Assembly (NCBI GenBank): GCA_035516175.1
Contig: DATJAO010000011.1
Coordinates: 1-64,000 of the forward strand
Length of the DNA stretch: 64,000 nt
Reading direction: 5' to 3'
DNA from: DASPSR01 sp035516175
Lineage (GTDB): Bacteria > Nitrospirota > UBA9217
The notes below the pieces were generated by a model that was not told the origin of the DNA, ran no database searches, and worked only from the letters and a program-made list of their open reading frames with translations. Shown piece after piece: positions 53,132 to 62,299 of the stretch (positions are counted from its first letter, which is position 1; the number at the start of each line of letters is the position of its first letter). The position numbers and the translations under genes were made by a program.

Positions 53132-55123
53132 GTGCAGCGATCACAAAACTATAGATACTATGTCGCAGCTATAGTTTCACTAGTAACATTTGTTGTCTAT
53201 CTCCCGTCTCTTCACCATGAATTCGTTGAGTGGGATGATGCCCAGTATGTTGTTGAGAATCTCCATATCCGATCGATTAACATCACCTTTATCAAGTGGG
53301 CATTTGCCAATTTCCATGCGAGCAACTGGCATCCCCTTACATGGATATCTCATGCCATTGATTATGCCATCTGGGGATTGAATCCACTTGGGCATCATCT
53401 AACTAACGTTATTCTCCACGCTATCAATACCTATCTCGTGGTATTGCTCATAATAGGCCTCCTCAATGTATTGAAAGAGACAACAATAAAAAAGGGGCTA
53501 GAGGAGTTTTTACATGAGCGGACGATACTTATAACTGGAGGGGTAACCGGCCTTTTGTTCGGTCTTCACCCTTTGCATGTAGAGTCAGTGGTCTGGGTTG
53601 CGGAAAGGAAAGATCTTCTCTGTGCCTTGTTCGTCCTACTCAGTATCATCCTGTATACGAAATACGTAAATAGAATAAATAAGGAACCTGCTCAAGAGAA
53701 ATCATCGCTGCGATTTTTCAATAAGCAATACTTCATCGCTTTTGTATTTTTTATCCTTGCGTTGTTAAGCAAGCCTATGGCGGTCACCCTCCCCTTTGTC
53801 ATGCTGATTTTAGACTGGTATCCGTTTAAAAGGATCCGGTCTCTCAAGACATTTCAGGCTGCATTTATCGAGAAAATTCCTTTCATTGCCCTGAGTCTTA
53901 TTTCATCGGTCCTGACTGTATTGGCACAGAGAGCGGGAGGCGCCTTAGTATCGATGGAGTCTGCTCCACTTTCGACACGAGTGATAGTTGGGGCCGGCTC
54001 TCTTATTGCCTATCTCTGGAAGATGATTTGGCCTTTGAATTTAATCCCCTTTTATCCTTATCCAACGGATGTATCACTGTTATCTTTGGAGTATCTTGTC
54101 AAAATTGTTTTTGTCATTGGAATTACGATACTCTGTATAGTTACTGCAAAAAAACAGAGATTATGGTTGTCGGTCTGGATTTATTATGTCGTGACACTGA
54201 TTCCCGTGATTGGTATTGTTCAGGTGGGGAGACAAGCAATGGCAGACAGGTATACTTATTTACCGAGCCTGGGGCCATTCCTTATAATGGGTTTAGGTGT
54301 GGCATGGGCTTCCAGAAAGATGAATACATTACCTCGGTGGGGTCAGATCATTAAACTTCTAGGTGCCGCAATCTTTATTTTTGCGTTTGTTTCTATGTCA
54401 TATTTAACCTTCAGACAGATAAGCATATGGAACAACAGTATCCGACTGTGGAGCTACGTTATCGGAAAACATCCAGAAAGAGTTCATCTCGTCTATTATT
54501 TTCGCGGCTTGGCCTTTCTGAATACGGACCAAGCTGATAAAGCAATCGAGGATTTCGATATGGCAATTGCTTTGGATCCGTACTTTGGTGATGCTTTTTT
54601 AAATCGAGGCAATGCTTTTGAAAAAATAGGCAAGTTAGATAAAGCGATCGAGGACTTCGATAAAGCAATCGCTTTGAGTCCTTCTTATGAAGCCTACTTC
54701 AATCGAGGGATAACTTTTGAAAAAATGGGGTTGATCGATAAAGCAATTGCAGACTACGATAAGGCAATTGCTTTTAACCCATATCATTATGAAGCCTATT
54801 TTGCTGTGGGTAAATTATATGGCAAGGCCGGCCTATTCGATAAAGCGATTGAATATTTTAATAAGTACATTGCCATAAATCCGAAGAATGCTGAATCTTA
54901 CAACAACCGTGGTCTTTCCTATGTATACATTGGTCAGGATGACAGGGCATTGGAGGATTTTAATAAAGCGATTGCATTAGATCAAAATATTGCTGTTACA
55001 TATCGCAATCGTGGAAATCTTTATCTTAGATTGGGCAATAAAGAGCTTGCCCTTTCGGATTTCCAAAAAGCATGTGATTTGGGGGACGAAAAAGGATGTA
55101 AGGCGTTGAAAGCGGAACCGTAG
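53132..55123 (+). CDS. Multi-pass membrane protein with C-terminal TPR repeats (TMTC-like)
   Basis: The 663-residue protein has about ten membrane segments over residues 1-440 and then at least five TPR units (AIEDFDMAIALDP, AIEDFDKAIALSP, AIADYDKAIAFNP, AIEYFNKYIAINP, ALEDFNKAIALDQ). The N-terminal EFVEWDDAQYVVENLHIRS and NWHPLTWISHAIDYAIWG segments match the TMTC/DUF1736-like glycosyltransferase-type membrane family, in which the acidic pair (WDD) is thought to bind a lipid-linked sugar. The role here is unknown. I start at the GTG at 53132 (GGAG 7 bases upstream). Codon use is far more AT-rich than in the neighbours, which suggests transfer. Confidence 0.8.
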   Translation: MQRSQNYRYYVAAIVSLVTFVVYLPSLHHEFVEWDDAQYVVENLHIRSINITFIKWAFANFHASNWHPLTWISHAIDYAIWGLNPLGHHLTNVILHAINTYLVVLLIIGLLNVLKETTIKKGLEEFLHERTILITGGVTGLLFGLHPLHVESVVWVAERKDLLCALFVLLSIILYTKYVNRINKEPAQEKSSLRFFNKQYFIAFVFFILALLSKPMAVTLPFVMLILDWYPFKRIRSLKTFQAAFIEKIPFIALSLISSVLTVLAQRAGGALVSMESAPLSTRVIVGAGSLIAYLWKMIWPLNLIPFYPYPTDVSLLSLEYLVKIVFVIGITILCIVTAKKQRLWLSVWIYYVVTLIPVIGIVQVGRQAMADRYTYLPSLGPFLIMGLGVAWASRKMNTLPRWGQIIKLLGAAIFIFAFVSMSYLTFRQISIWNNSIRLWSYVIGKHPERVHLVYYFRGLAFLNTDQADKAIEDFDMAIALDPYFGDAFLNRGNAFEKIGKLDKAIEDFDKAIALSPSYEAYFNRGITFEKMGLIDKAIADYDKAIAFNPYHYEAYFAVGKLYGKAGLFDKAIEYFNKYIAINPKNAESYNNRGLSYVYIGQDDRALEDFNKAIALDQNIAVTYRNRGNLYLRLGNKELALSDFQKACDLGDEKGCKALKAEP

Positions 55124-55299
55124 CATGGTTTTTTTATAAAATTTGTGGACTACATATCCCGAAGCATTTCTGCTAGCCGTCCTGGGGAACAGCTGCCCCG
55201 TATGTAATTGTTTGATTCGGGGCGGTGAATTCCAGCCGGCGATAACCAATAATTTCGGCGTTCGAGAAATGCGGATGGATAGATGAAAGCGATAACGCA

Positions 55300-56511
55300 A
55301 TGTTTCTATATGTGAAACGGATTTTCATAATAGGAATTCTTCTTTTTCCCCTCTTTGCGTGCGCCCGTCCGCCGGCGCCGGTGACGAAGCCTGAAGACGC
55401 GCTTGAGAAGAGATCGTGGTGGCGGGCTGTGGCGCCGCGCGATGACCAAGCCTTCAGGGACATCTCCATAGCGGTGCGTCAGAGCCTGGAGTATTACAGG
55501 AAACTTCCGCCAGAGACGCTTTTTTACCTTGGCCCGGAACGGGTCACTGCCCTCGAAATGGTCGTGGCGCTCCAGAATTTCCTATTAATTATTGAGAACG
55601 ATTCGCTCACCTATGACCAGAAGGTAAAGCAGATTAAAAATGAATTCATCGCCTATCGTGCAGTCGGCTCAAATGGTAGCGGTAAAGTGCTGTTCACCGG
55701 ATACTATGAGCCCCAGCTCTCGTGCAGGCTGATGGCCGATGATACATACAGATATCCGCTCTACCGACGGCCGGATGACCTCCTTGAGATTGACCTGACG
55801 CAGTTCGGTGACAACTTCCCGAAGAACAAGCTTTTCGGAAGGCTGGACAATAAAAAGGTCATCCCATACTACTCTCGCGAAGAGATCAACCACAAGCAGG
55901 CCATCGCGAACAAGGGTCTGGAGATCGTTTGGTGCAGCGACCCTGTAGCGATCTATTTCCTTCAGGTTCAGGGCTCGGGCAAGGTGGATTTGGGCGACGG
56001 GAACGTGGTGAGCGTACTTTATGACGGCCAGAACGGCAGACCCTACAAGAGCATCGGTAAGTATCTTATCGATAGGGGCGTGATGACCCAAGAGAACATG
56101 TCGATGCAGGCAATCCGCGAATACCTGCACACCCATCCCGACGAGCTGTTCAAGGTTCTAAACCAGAATCCGAGCTACGTCTTCTTTCGTATGGACATGG
56201 GTCCGTCGCTCGGGAATATCGGCGTGCCTCTCACCCCTGGACGTTCGATCGCCACGGACAGCAAGCTCTTTCCCAAGGGCGCCCTCGCCCTTATTTCAAC
56301 ACAGAAGCCGGTGATCGAGAACGGCGTTATCAAGGAGTGGGCGCCGTTCACCCGGTTCGTGCTGAATCAGGACACGGGCGGAGCCATCAAGGGTCCAGGC
56401 AGAGCGGACCTGTTCTGGGGAGAAGGTCCCGAGGCCGAGATCGGGGCGGGGTACATGCAGCAGGAAGGGGAACTTTATTTTTTGATGCAAAAAAAGCGAA
56501 TACCTTATTGA
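55300..56511 (+). CDS. mltA: Membrane-bound lytic murein transglycosylase A
   Basis: The 403-residue lipoprotein has a lipobox (LFAC, Cys near 21) after a hydrophobic segment, so it is anchored in the outer membrane. MltA motifs are present: LFTGYYEPQLSCRL, YYSREEINHKQA, VQGSGKVDLGDG, and the C-terminal NQDTGGAIKGPGRADLFWG with the catalytic Asp. It cleaves peptidoglycan glycan strands, leaving anhydro-muramyl ends. The start at 55300 gives a normal signal. Upstream 55124-55299 contains GGGG/CCCC pairs at about 55181-55199 but no recognised element. Confidence 0.93.
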   Translation: MFLYVKRIFIIGILLFPLFACARPPAPVTKPEDALEKRSWWRAVAPRDDQAFRDISIAVRQSLEYYRKLPPETLFYLGPERVTALEMVVALQNFLLIIENDSLTYDQKVKQIKNEFIAYRAVGSNGSGKVLFTGYYEPQLSCRLMADDTYRYPLYRRPDDLLEIDLTQFGDNFPKNKLFGRLDNKKVIPYYSREEINHKQAIANKGLEIVWCSDPVAIYFLQVQGSGKVDLGDGNVVSVLYDGQNGRPYKSIGKYLIDRGVMTQENMSMQAIREYLHTHPDELFKVLNQNPSYVFFRMDMGPSLGNIGVPLTPGRSIATDSKLFPKGALALISTQKPVIENGVIKEWAPFTRFVLNQDTGGAIKGPGRADLFWGEGPEAEIGAGYMQQEGELYFLMQKKRIPY

Positions 56512-56970
56512 TCGACACAGAGCGCACATATCCCACGGAGAATAACGAAGCCTGATAGAAGTAATCAGCGTCGGTTACACCCCTTGCGACTAAAGCAAGT
56601 ACATCAAACAATAGTGTCATTGCTTGCGACCACCGGGAGTGTAGCAATCTAGTTTTAAGAGACGGAGCGGGAATTTTTCCTAACCAAATTAACGAAGTTA
56701 TAATCCCTCAGATTTTTGAAGACATTGCTCTTATCTCTGTATTCCTCCTAGACGAACCTTGACTGGTGAACCTGCCTATGCGAAGTTGCACTTGTGACCA
56801 AATTATCCTTTCCCGCCATAAACCCCGTCTTTTTAGGGCGTGATATAAGGTGCCGACCTAACATGGTTATGTGCACTGTTAGGCCACTACTTTCTGTTTG
56901 ACAAATAATACTTCATCCGATACATTTGAAGTAGTCGCACTGCAGGAAATCAACGTTGTTTTGTTTTTTA
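56512..56970. other. Spacer between mltA and the second structured repeat
   Basis: No gene is supported here. A perfect 7-bp hairpin (CCTAACA 56857-56863 with TGTTAGG 56877-56883) and a CCCC/GGG hairpin with the sequence ACCCCGTCTTTTTAGGG (about 56822-56838) lie just to the left of the repeat and may be remnants of a longer element. Confidence 0.4.
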
Positions 56971-57402
56971 AAACCATAATTACGCGGTTCCGGCAAGAAG
57001 GTTACTGGGGAAAACTTCTGCCGTCAAAGAACTACCTATAACACCGGATCATGAGTTTCGCTAAATCTACAGTTCGCGGTGCATTTGCTCACGGCACCCC
57101 AACGATCAACGCTGGAGACCTTAAGAACAACGGTTTAGCAAACATCTGAGGTGTTATAATTGGCGCCTGCCTATAAAAAGTATCTCCCGAAACCAACAGG
57201 TGGTTTTTGGAGCAGTGGCTGTTTGGCACAGCCTGCAGTCAACCGGTTCGCCTGGAGAAATATCCGGCCATCTGCATCAGCCCATGAACCGGGGACGCGG
57301 CAAAAATTTCTGCCGCAACTGCAAACAGAATCAGCTTTGGCTCTCGGTAGACGAAGAGCCTGATTCGGAAATCCTCAGCCTTGAGGCCGGGGAGGATGTC
57401 AA
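56971..57402 (+). repeat. Structured dispersed repeat, copy 2 (IS200/IS605-derived, omega-RNA-like)
   Basis: This is the better preserved copy of the element at 5-435. Hairpins: left end CGGCA-A-GAAG (56991-57000) with CTTC-TGCCG (57015-57023); CCGGTTC (57243-57249) with GAACCGG (57286-57292); GCGGCA (57297-57302) with TGCCGC (57311-57316); GGCTCT (57339-57344) with AGAGCC (57355-57360); and ATCCTC (57371-57376) with GAGGAT (57392-57397), one base before the terminal TCAA (57399-57402). An extended -10 box TGTTATAAT (57152-57160) points right, so a transcript of about 235 bases would contain the last four hairpins and run past the right end. That layout is that of an omega RNA; no tnpA or tnpB is present. 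It ends 47 bases before the Lon-like gene. Confidence 0.7.
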
Positions 57403-57449
57403 CTGCGCGTACACTATATATAGAACGGATGCTTCCGAAGGAGGGCGCT

Positions 57450-59897
57450 GTGAACATCAAAGACCTTGAACTGCCGGTGTCCGAACTCAGGCATACGACG
57501 GACCCAGCGGAATTCCCGTTTCAGACCACTGCCGATCTCTCGCTCAAAGATGAAGTGATCGGCCAGGTGCGAGCTGTAAAGTCCATCGAGTTCGGTCTAT
57601 CTATCAATAACCACGGCTACAATATCTTCGTATCCGGCATACCGGGCACAGGCAGAAATACCATTGTCAAGTCTATCGTGAGGCGGATCTCCCTCGACCG
57701 TCCGGTTCCCGACGACTGGTGTTACGTCAACAATTTCAAGGACCCCGACCGTCCGCTCGCCATCAATCTCCCCCCGGGAAAGGGACGCGAGTTCCGGCGC
57801 GATGTGGATACGTTTATTGCGTTCATGCAAAGCGAGATCCCGAAGGTTTTCGAATCAAAGGAGTACGAGGAGCAAAAGTCCCGCATCGTGGAAGAAGAGG
57901 AAAAGGCGAAGGAAGTCCTCTTCAGTGAGGCCGGCCAGCGGGCACTCGAGCTCGGGTTCCAGCTCTCGATCACCCGCACAGGCATCGTAAAGGTTCCCCT
58001 GTGGAAGGGGAAGCCTCTTCAGCAGCAGGAACTGGAGAGCCTCACGCCCGAGCAGCGGCTCGAGCTTGAGGAACGCGAAAAGAAAGTGGATGTGGAGATC
58101 CGCGATTTCCTGGCCAAGGCCCGCCTGCTCGATAAGGAGGCGCACGAGAAGATCCACGATCTGAACCGACGCATCGCGCACTTCGCCATGGGCCACCAGC
58201 TTGAAGATCTCAAAGAAAAGTACGACATGAACAAGCGCATCCCCGACTATCTCGCCGAGGTCGAGGAAGACATCCTGAGCAACCTGCGCGAGTTCCTCGG
58301 CCAGACCCCGGAGATGCCTTTTCAGATCGAGGGCATGGACAAGGCGGGCTTTCTTGAGCGCTACAAGGTGAACGTGATTGTGGATAACGCGGATACCAAG
58401 GGTGGGCCGGTCGTAGATGAGGCGAACCCCACCTATAACAACCTCGTGGGCCGAATCGAACGCAAGGCGCGGTTTGGCGCGTTCTACACTAATTTCTCCA
58501 TGATACGATCCGGCTCCGTGCTCCAGGCCAACGGCGGTTACCTTGTGATGAACGCCCTCGACGTGCTCAGGAACCCCTTCTCCTGGGACGCGCTCAAGAG
58601 GATTATCAAGAAGAACGAGGTGAAGATCGAGGACGTGGCTGAACTCTATGGATTCACCACCGGTGGCATCAAACCCGAACCCATCCCGGTCTCGCTCAAG
58701 ATCATCATGCTTGGGAGCCCCTGGCTTTACTACCTCCTCTACTACTACGACGAGGACTTCCGCGATATCTTCAAGGTCAAGTCCGACTTTGACACTCAAA
58801 CTGCAAGCTCCCGCGCCGAGAAGATGCGCTACGCGAACTTCATCGGCAACATGGTGAAGACCGAAGGACTCCTCCCCTTCGACCGAAACGCAGTAGCCGC
58901 CGTCGTGGACTACGCCGTGCGTTTGACCGAGAAAAAGGGCAAACTCTCGCTCCGGTTCAGCGACCTCACGGACCTAGTGCGCGAGGCAGCGTACTGGGCA
59001 TCACAGGCCGGAGGCGTGGTGGTGACCGGCGAGCATGTGGACAAGGCGCTCGACGAGAAGGTCTACCGGGCGAACCTCATCGATGAGCGCATCCAGGAGC
59101 TTTTCACCGACGGGACGCTCATGGTGGACGTGGCCGGCGCCGTCCCCGCCCAGGTGAACGGCCTATCGGTGTACGATATCGGTGATTTCTCTTTCGGCAA
59201 GCCATCGCGCATCACGGCACGGGTGTACCTGGGCAAAGGAGGTGTTCTCGACATCGAGCGCGAGGCAAAGCTCTCGGGCCGCATCTACAACAAGGGAGTG
59301 CTCATCCTCTCGGGCTTCCTCGGCGGGACATACGCGCAGGACAAGTCGCTTTCCCTTTCAGCGAGTCTGGCTTTCGAGCAGAGCTACGGCGAGGTGGAGG
59401 GAGACAGCGCCTCGGCTGCTGAGCTGATCGCGCTCATCTCGGGCATCGCCGAGGTGCCGGTGAAACAGGGACTCGCCATTACCGGATCGATCAACCAGAA
59501 AGGAGAGATGCAGCCCATTGGCGGCGTGAACGAAAAGATCGAGGGCTTCTTCGCCGTGTGCAGGAACCGCGGTCTTACTGGCGAACAGGGAGTCGTGATC
59601 CCAAAGATCAATGTGAAGAACCTCATGCTTAAAAAGGACGTGATCGAAGCGGTCAGGGAAGGCAAATTCAATATCTATGCCGTCACGACTGTTGACGAGG
59701 CGCTCGAGATTATGACCGGTATGCCGGCCGGGAATCGGAAAGCAGATGGAACCTACCCCGAAGGCACAGTAAACGACCTCGTTGACAAAAAGCTCAAGGA
59801 GATGTCGAAGAAGCAGAAAGGCGAGGAGAAGGGTGAGGAGAAAAAAGAGAAGAAAGAGGAGAACAATGAGAGCGCACCGAAAAAGACGCAACCCTGA
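57450..59897 (+). CDS. Lon-like ATP-dependent protease (AAA_32 family)
   Basis: The 815-residue protein has an N-terminal AAA module (VSGIPGTGRNTIVKS, residues about 60-75), a long helical insert (residues about 130-290), and a C-terminal Lon protease domain with the Ser/Lys dyad in EGDSASAAELIALIS and PIGGVNEKIEGFFAVC. The Walker A reads GTGRNT, with Arg for the usual Lys, a feature of this LonC/LonB-like family (AAA_32), so ATP use may be altered. The tail is Lys/Glu-rich. I start at the GTG at 57450 (AAGGAGG 5 bases upstream); an ATG at 57429 is the alternative. The repeat ends close to this start. Confidence 0.88.
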   Translation: MNIKDLELPVSELRHTTDPAEFPFQTTADLSLKDEVIGQVRAVKSIEFGLSINNHGYNIFVSGIPGTGRNTIVKSIVRRISLDRPVPDDWCYVNNFKDPDRPLAINLPPGKGREFRRDVDTFIAFMQSEIPKVFESKEYEEQKSRIVEEEEKAKEVLFSEAGQRALELGFQLSITRTGIVKVPLWKGKPLQQQELESLTPEQRLELEEREKKVDVEIRDFLAKARLLDKEAHEKIHDLNRRIAHFAMGHQLEDLKEKYDMNKRIPDYLAEVEEDILSNLREFLGQTPEMPFQIEGMDKAGFLERYKVNVIVDNADTKGGPVVDEANPTYNNLVGRIERKARFGAFYTNFSMIRSGSVLQANGGYLVMNALDVLRNPFSWDALKRIIKKNEVKIEDVAELYGFTTGGIKPEPIPVSLKIIMLGSPWLYYLLYYYDEDFRDIFKVKSDFDTQTASSRAEKMRYANFIGNMVKTEGLLPFDRNAVAAVVDYAVRLTEKKGKLSLRFSDLTDLVREAAYWASQAGGVVVTGEHVDKALDEKVYRANLIDERIQELFTDGTLMVDVAGAVPAQVNGLSVYDIGDFSFGKPSRITARVYLGKGGVLDIEREAKLSGRIYNKGVLILSGFLGGTYAQDKSLSLSASLAFEQSYGEVEGDSASAAELIALISGIAEVPVKQGLAITGSINQKGEMQPIGGVNEKIEGFFAVCRNRGLTGEQGVVIPKINVKNLMLKKDVIEAVREGKFNIYAVTTVDEALEIMTGMPAGNRKADGTYPEGTVNDLVDKKLKEMSKKQKGEEKGEEKKEKKEENNESAPKKTQP

Positions 59898-60047
59898 TGA
59901 TCCATTCCACTTCAACCCATGTCTTCTGCCCTTCACATGCTCTCAGTCTCTCAAAAAATTCTTTTCTTCTCTTCAGCGTGAATCCGTGTCGTCATGTCCT
60001 CTATATGGTGAGATTGGTCTAAACCGAAAAAAGCAAGGGAGGGTTGC

Positions 60048-62000
60048 ATGAAGGCTAAGGCCGGGAGAGAGAAAATCCGTGTGCTCCACAACGTGAGCCT
60101 CCTAACGGACCACGATATTTACCTGTTCAAACAGGGGAACCACTTCAAGCTCTATGAGAAGCTTGGCTCCCACGTCATGACTGTGGGTGGCGAAGCAGGA
60201 ACTCTCTTCGCAGTCTGGGCGCCGAACGCGGCAAAGGTGTCGGTGATCGGGGACTTCAATGAATGGGACAAGAACGCTCACGCGCTTCGCGTGCGGGACG
60301 ATGGATCGGGCATCTGGGAGGGTTTCATTCCCGCGGTATCCCACGGCACGCTGTATAAGTATCACATCCGCTCCCGCGTACATAACCACGAGGCGGCAAA
60401 GGGCGACCCCTTTGCGTTCTCCTGGGAGGTGCCGCCAAAAACTGCATCCATTGTGTGGGACGTATCGCATGCATGGAACGACTCGGAATGGATGAAAGAC
60501 CGCCACAGAAGAAATGCATTGAGTTCTCCGATCTCGGTGTATGAGCTCCATCCCGGATCATGGCGCAGGGTTCCCGAGGAGAACAATCGCTCCCTTACCT
60601 ATCGTGAGCTCGCGGACATCCTCCCCGCGTACCTCAAGGACACGGGCTTCACGCACGTGGAGTTCATGCCGGTAATGGAACACCCCTTTTATGGATCCTG
60701 GGGATACCAGGTTACCGGCTATTTTGCGCCCACGAGCCGCTACGGATCGCCTCAGGACTTCATGCATCTCATCGACAGCCTGCACCAGGAGGGGATCGGT
60801 GTGGTCCTCGACTGGGTCCCATCCCATTTCCCGGACGACGTCCACGGGCTTGTGTATTTTGACGGGACGCACCTCTATGAACACGTGGACCCGAGGAAGG
60901 GATACCATCCTGAATGGCATAGTTACATCTTCAATCACGGCAGGTATGAGGTGCGCAATTTCCTGATCAGCAACGCCCTGTTCTGGCTGGACAAATACCA
61001 TGCCGACGGGCTCAGGATCGACGCGGTCGCTTCCATGCTCTACCTGGACTACGCGCGTAAGGAGGGCGAGTGGATTCCGAACCCTTATGGCGGAAGAGAA
61101 AACTTGGAGGCCATAGACTTCCTGCGGAGCCTGAACCGTGAGGTGTATCGCGCATTTCCCGATGTCCAGACCATTGCCGAGGAGTCCACGGCCTGGCCCA
61201 TGGTATCGAGGCCCGTACATGTGGGTGGACTCGGTTTCGGCATGAAATGGAACATGGGATGGATGCATGACACGCTGGAATACTTTTCCACAGACTCCGT
61301 CTTCCGAAAGTACCACCAGGGCCTGATCACCTTCAGCATCTGGTACGCGTTCTTCGAGAACTTCATGCTCCCCCTGTCCCACGACGAGGTAGTGTACGGC
61401 AAGGGTTCCCTTGCAGGCAGAATGCCGGGGAACGGAAAACAAAAGCTGGCAAACCTCCGTCTCTTGCTCGGCTTCCAGTACCTGCATCCTGGCAAGAAGC
61501 TGGTGTTCATGGGAGGCGAGTTCGGACAGTGGCGAGAGTGGAGCCATGAGGAGAGCCTGGACTGGCACTTGTTGCGCTATCAGGAACATCATGGGGTTTG
61601 GCAGTGGGTCAGGGACCTGAACCTGCTCTACCGGAACGAGGCCGCGCTCCATGAGTTCGATTTTGAGCCTACGGGGTTCGAGTGGGTGGATTTCAGCGAC
61701 CAGGAACAGAGCATCATCAGTTTCCTCAGAAGAGGAAACAAAACAGCGGACCTGTTCCTCGCCATCTGCAACTTCACCCCTGTACCGCGATTCAACTACC
61801 GCGTGGGTGTACCCGAAGGAGGCCGGTGGAGCGAGGTGCTGAACAGCGATGCTGCGGAATACGGGGGTGACGGGTACGGGAACGTCGGAGGTGCAGAGGC
61901 TGAGCCCGTTCCCTGCCATAGGAGAGACCACTCCCTCTTACTTACTCTTCCACCCTTGGGCATTCTAGTTTTTAAATGGCACCATGCTCCTCAATCGTGA
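60048..62000 (+). CDS. glgB: 1,4-alpha-glucan branching enzyme
   Basis: The 650-residue enzyme adds alpha-1,6 branches to glycogen. A CBM48 domain (FAVWAPNAAKVSVIGDFNEWD) precedes the GH13 barrel, with the four regions DWVPSHF, DGLRIDAVASMLY (nucleophile Asp), AEESTAWP (acid Glu) and LSHDEVVYGK, and the PLSHDEV segment typical of GlgB. The start ATG at 60048 has GGGAGGG 6 bases upstream. It lies between the Lon-like protease and a transketolase. No other glycogen gene is in the window. Confidence 0.95.
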   Translation: MKAKAGREKIRVLHNVSLLTDHDIYLFKQGNHFKLYEKLGSHVMTVGGEAGTLFAVWAPNAAKVSVIGDFNEWDKNAHALRVRDDGSGIWEGFIPAVSHGTLYKYHIRSRVHNHEAAKGDPFAFSWEVPPKTASIVWDVSHAWNDSEWMKDRHRRNALSSPISVYELHPGSWRRVPEENNRSLTYRELADILPAYLKDTGFTHVEFMPVMEHPFYGSWGYQVTGYFAPTSRYGSPQDFMHLIDSLHQEGIGVVLDWVPSHFPDDVHGLVYFDGTHLYEHVDPRKGYHPEWHSYIFNHGRYEVRNFLISNALFWLDKYHADGLRIDAVASMLYLDYARKEGEWIPNPYGGRENLEAIDFLRSLNREVYRAFPDVQTIAEESTAWPMVSRPVHVGGLGFGMKWNMGWMHDTLEYFSTDSVFRKYHQGLITFSIWYAFFENFMLPLSHDEVVYGKGSLAGRMPGNGKQKLANLRLLLGFQYLHPGKKLVFMGGEFGQWREWSHEESLDWHLLRYQEHHGVWQWVRDLNLLYRNEAALHEFDFEPTGFEWVDFSDQEQSIISFLRRGNKTADLFLAICNFTPVPRFNYRVGVPEGGRWSEVLNSDAAEYGGDGYGNVGGAEAEPVPCHRRDHSLLLTLPPLGILVFKWHHAPQS

Positions 62001-62130
62001 TGGAGGAAAGGAGGGTAATGTCGTTTTACTTGACTATTATCCGCCCCAGCGTGATAATCAACGCCATCTGCAGTGCTAGGATAAATTCTAAGCACGCATT
62101 ACAAAATCCTCATCCGGACAAGTCGGCAAA

Positions 62131-62222
62131 AACTCTCTAAACCGCCAAGACGCGAAGGTCGCAAAGTGGTTGGTAGTCAAAAAACATTCATTTATACAGT
62201 TCTTTGCGCTCTTCACGCAGTC
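62131..62222. repeat. Degenerate palindromic intergenic repeat
   Basis: AACCGCCAAGACGCGAAGG with TCGCAAAG (62141-62167) and the inverse CTTTGCGCTCTTCACGCAG (62202-62220) face each other across about 35 bp. It is the clearest copy of the CGCAAAG-type repeat of this window and lies in the spacer 62001-62299, where no gene is seen. Confidence 0.5.
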
Positions 62223-62299
62223 GCAACTTATTCTGGGCCATGCGACATTGCGGTTGATACGGCTTTTGATGATCTCCTTAAGGAGAATTTAGTAAAGCA

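Noticed and set aside
57160..57363. Small open frames inside both repeat copies that read WSSGCLA-PAV-RFA in each
   Set aside because: The copies differ by indels of 2 and 1 bases, so no single frame is conserved along the element, while RNA hairpins are; similarity is explained by the DNA repeat.
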